NCBI RefSeq assembly: GCF_910592395.1
Contig: NC_088317.1
Coordinates: 2,292,001-2,356,000 of the forward strand
Origin: Lineus longissimus
Lineage: Eukaryota > Nemertea > Pilidiophora > Heteronemertea > Lineidae
Reading direction: 5' to 3'
DNA length: 64,000 bases
Below the pieces are notes generated by a model. The model was not told where the DNA came from, searched no databases, and worked only from the letters and a program-made list of their open reading frames with translations. A program made the translations under genes and the position numbers. This document shows positions 62,037-64,000 of this stretch, piece after piece (position 1 is the stretch's first letter; every line of letters starts with the position of its first letter).

Positions 62037-64000
62037 GAAGAGGATATCTTACTTGCTCATCTCAAAGGAGCAATTGGCAGGGAACATCGACGGGAAAGCC
62101 AATTTAATTCTTCGTAATCAGGGCGATTGATCCCCAAATCACGTAATCTCGCAAGGGGTGCCTGGTTAGTATTATCAGTATTATAATCATCATCATTATT
62201 ATCAATGTCATTTTTATCTTGAAAACCTCTGAACTTTAAATAGGCGACTAAAAGAACGATTAAGATACAAATATTGTATGTACATGATATTTGATGTCAA
62301 CAAATCATAACGGAATTGACTAGATCAATTTGTATGTTAATGACATAATGAAAACGATAAGGTTTTTCTGAAGCAGGTCATACATGTTGATGCTGACCTC
62401 GAGATAAGCACAGTTTTTGTATCTCACAGGCGGCGTGGGTTGTATGCATCATGATCATACGGTGGAAGTAAAATTAGTAATTAATTTCAAATATTTCCTG
62501 GATGAAATATGTCTATCCTGCTCCATACGTGCGTTACGACTAGTGTAACAGTAGTTTAAGTCCCCCGGATAAAAGTTTGGTGCAGATTAGCCTACGGTTA
62601 CGTTTCGACTCCTCATGAAAAAAATTGATCATACATGGGAGGGTACAAACGGGAGCAGGGGACCCGAAAAAAAAAAAAAAGAAAAAAAAATTAGTCGTAC
62701 ACATTCGCCGATAGGTGTCTCTACTAATTCTTCGACACCACGTTTTAATCAACGAGAGTCACAAATCAGACCAAGGCACAGGCCATTGAATCAAGTGTCA
62801 GCAGTAAGGGACCAAAACATTGTATAAGGGTTCAGGTAGAAGACGGAACAAGAAATCCAAAGACAAAGAGGCTGAAGATCTCTGTGGATTCCTTCTCCGT
62901 CTTCTTCCTTACCCTTCATGGACATTTTACAATCTTTTCACCTTACTGATCCTTGATTCAGTGGCATGTGGTCAGATGGAGATCAACAACTTCACCCCCG
63001 GCCCAACTGCCTATAGTCCCTTTAAAGTGCCAATACCGAGTACATCAAAGCACTGGTCGGTTTGAATCTTAGCTTCTTCTGCATTAGCTTTCGTCCTTCT
63101 CGACCATCCAAGAAGAGATGGGGATTGTATTGACCCGAATGAGGCCAGTGAAGTATACTTTTGTCACCAGATACATGCCTAATACTTCCCATTCAAACCC
63201 ACAACCGACTTACCTTGTTCGTACACATCGATGAGTATATTTAAATACCCAGGGCATGTTATTCGAACAGCACGAAAATTGGGCTCCAACTCGACCAGGC
63301 CTGTACACATTGCTAAAGTAGGTCATCATTGAATGAATGTAGCACGCGGGGGATCCGTCATCGACTCCGCCACCTGATATATCGGCCCGCTTCCCGGCCA
63401 CTCACCGAACAAGCCCCCGGTTTCCTCTCAAGGATTCCAAAGATACATATATATACCTCCTTCGACAGTCTTCTCTGAACATTTTTCGTTAATCAATTCG
63501 ATTTTAGGTGTCATTTCTCGATTTCATCAGGTAGGTCGAATTTTAGTGATATTCCTATTTGGCAGTTCTTTCGATTGCCCCAAAGCGATTGATATAACAT
63601 ACGTGCATGTCAAAGGTATCTTACTTGACATTGTATCCTTTGATTGTTCTCCATAAGAAAACATATATAGATGAACATGGAATCCATTATATCTTATGAT
63701 GACCAATTATGATTTTTGTCAGTGCTTTATCGTGTTGATATTGCCCAAATTGGAAGCACGCATGTTATAAAGTCGATCACAGATAAGCTTTTCTAGAAGA
63801 ATCAAAGCGGACTCAGTCACTGTCGCCGAGGGGAACTTGCATGCCTTGTTTTACTACAGATAGGAAGAGTCCATTGAATGTGTTATTTGTAACGTAGGGG
63901 TAGTAAATGTGCATGTACTGACGCGGCCGAAATGTAACATCATCACTGTGCCAAAGCGAATGATTACCGGCGCCGGTTACGGGCCACAGTAGACTCGCCC
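62037..64000. other. Gene-free right end
   Basis: No recognisable gene. Contains ATC/ATT-rich cryptic simple sequence at 62170-62215 and an A14-G-A9 tract at 62667-62690. The tract is not preceded by a recognisable retrotransposon or coding sequence, although a polyA of this form could mark the end of an old retro-insertion. Frames at 62820-63065 and 63210-63401 have no known motif. Confidence 0.45.
62667..62690. repeat. A-rich tract (A14 G A9)
   Basis: Simple A-rich tract on the plus strand. No element leading into it was recognised. Confidence 0.95.

Noticed and set aside
1-64000. CRISPR arrays, operons, bacterial promoters or ribosome binding sites
   Set aside because: No regularly spaced direct repeats and no packed coding; the intron-containing ZIC gene shows animal nuclear DNA.

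Overview
This window is animal nuclear DNA. The one gene that can be identified with confidence is the first coding exon of a ZIC/odd-paired family zinc-finger transcription factor, on the minus strand at 6616-7774. The exon carries the ZOC motif, the ZF-NC stretch and C2H2 fingers 1 to 3, and stops at a good splice donor at the finger 3/finger 4 boundary. Fingers 4 and 5 and the C-terminus are not visible in the 6.6 kb downstream, so they probably lie beyond the left edge. A histidine- and methionine-rich N-terminal half, a large first intron, an L2-type LINE and frequent TACATGTA octamers suggest a marine invertebrate, perhaps a lophotrochozoan. That placement is inference, not something the sequence proves.

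Layout: 1-6615 is the start of ZIC intron 1, including a 39-bp tandem repeat about 100 bp past the donor and a 26-bp palindrome. 7775-7945 is the probable core promoter, with an inverted CCAAT box, a TATA-like stretch, an NRF1-type palindrome and an 18-bp palindrome. The remaining 56 kb (7946-64000) holds no gene I can recognise. It contains a 5'-truncated L2 LINE with an intact reading frame (19315-20220), a 100-bp Tc1/mariner-like MITE (37414-37513), a pair of diverged dispersed repeats (27761 and 38621), three G-rich snap-back units (40134-40285), a 127-bp near-perfect hairpin (47412-47538), microsatellites and C/G homopolymers.

The simplest reading is a developmental regulator next to a large, gene-poor upstream region that may hold its enhancers. 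Scattered sites fit this reading: a perfect GLI/ZIC-type GACCACCCA, a DR1 nuclear-receptor site, TAATTA clusters, and an excess of GCCATTTT (YY1/Pho-type core). None proves function. A few long open frames with no recognisable homology (57705-58328, 18616-19260, 61261-62117) are recorded at low confidence. I found no rRNA, tRNA, CRISPR array, operon or other prokaryotic feature. The most unusual structure is the hairpin at 47412-47538, whose only three arm differences all become G.U wobbles in a plus-strand transcript.
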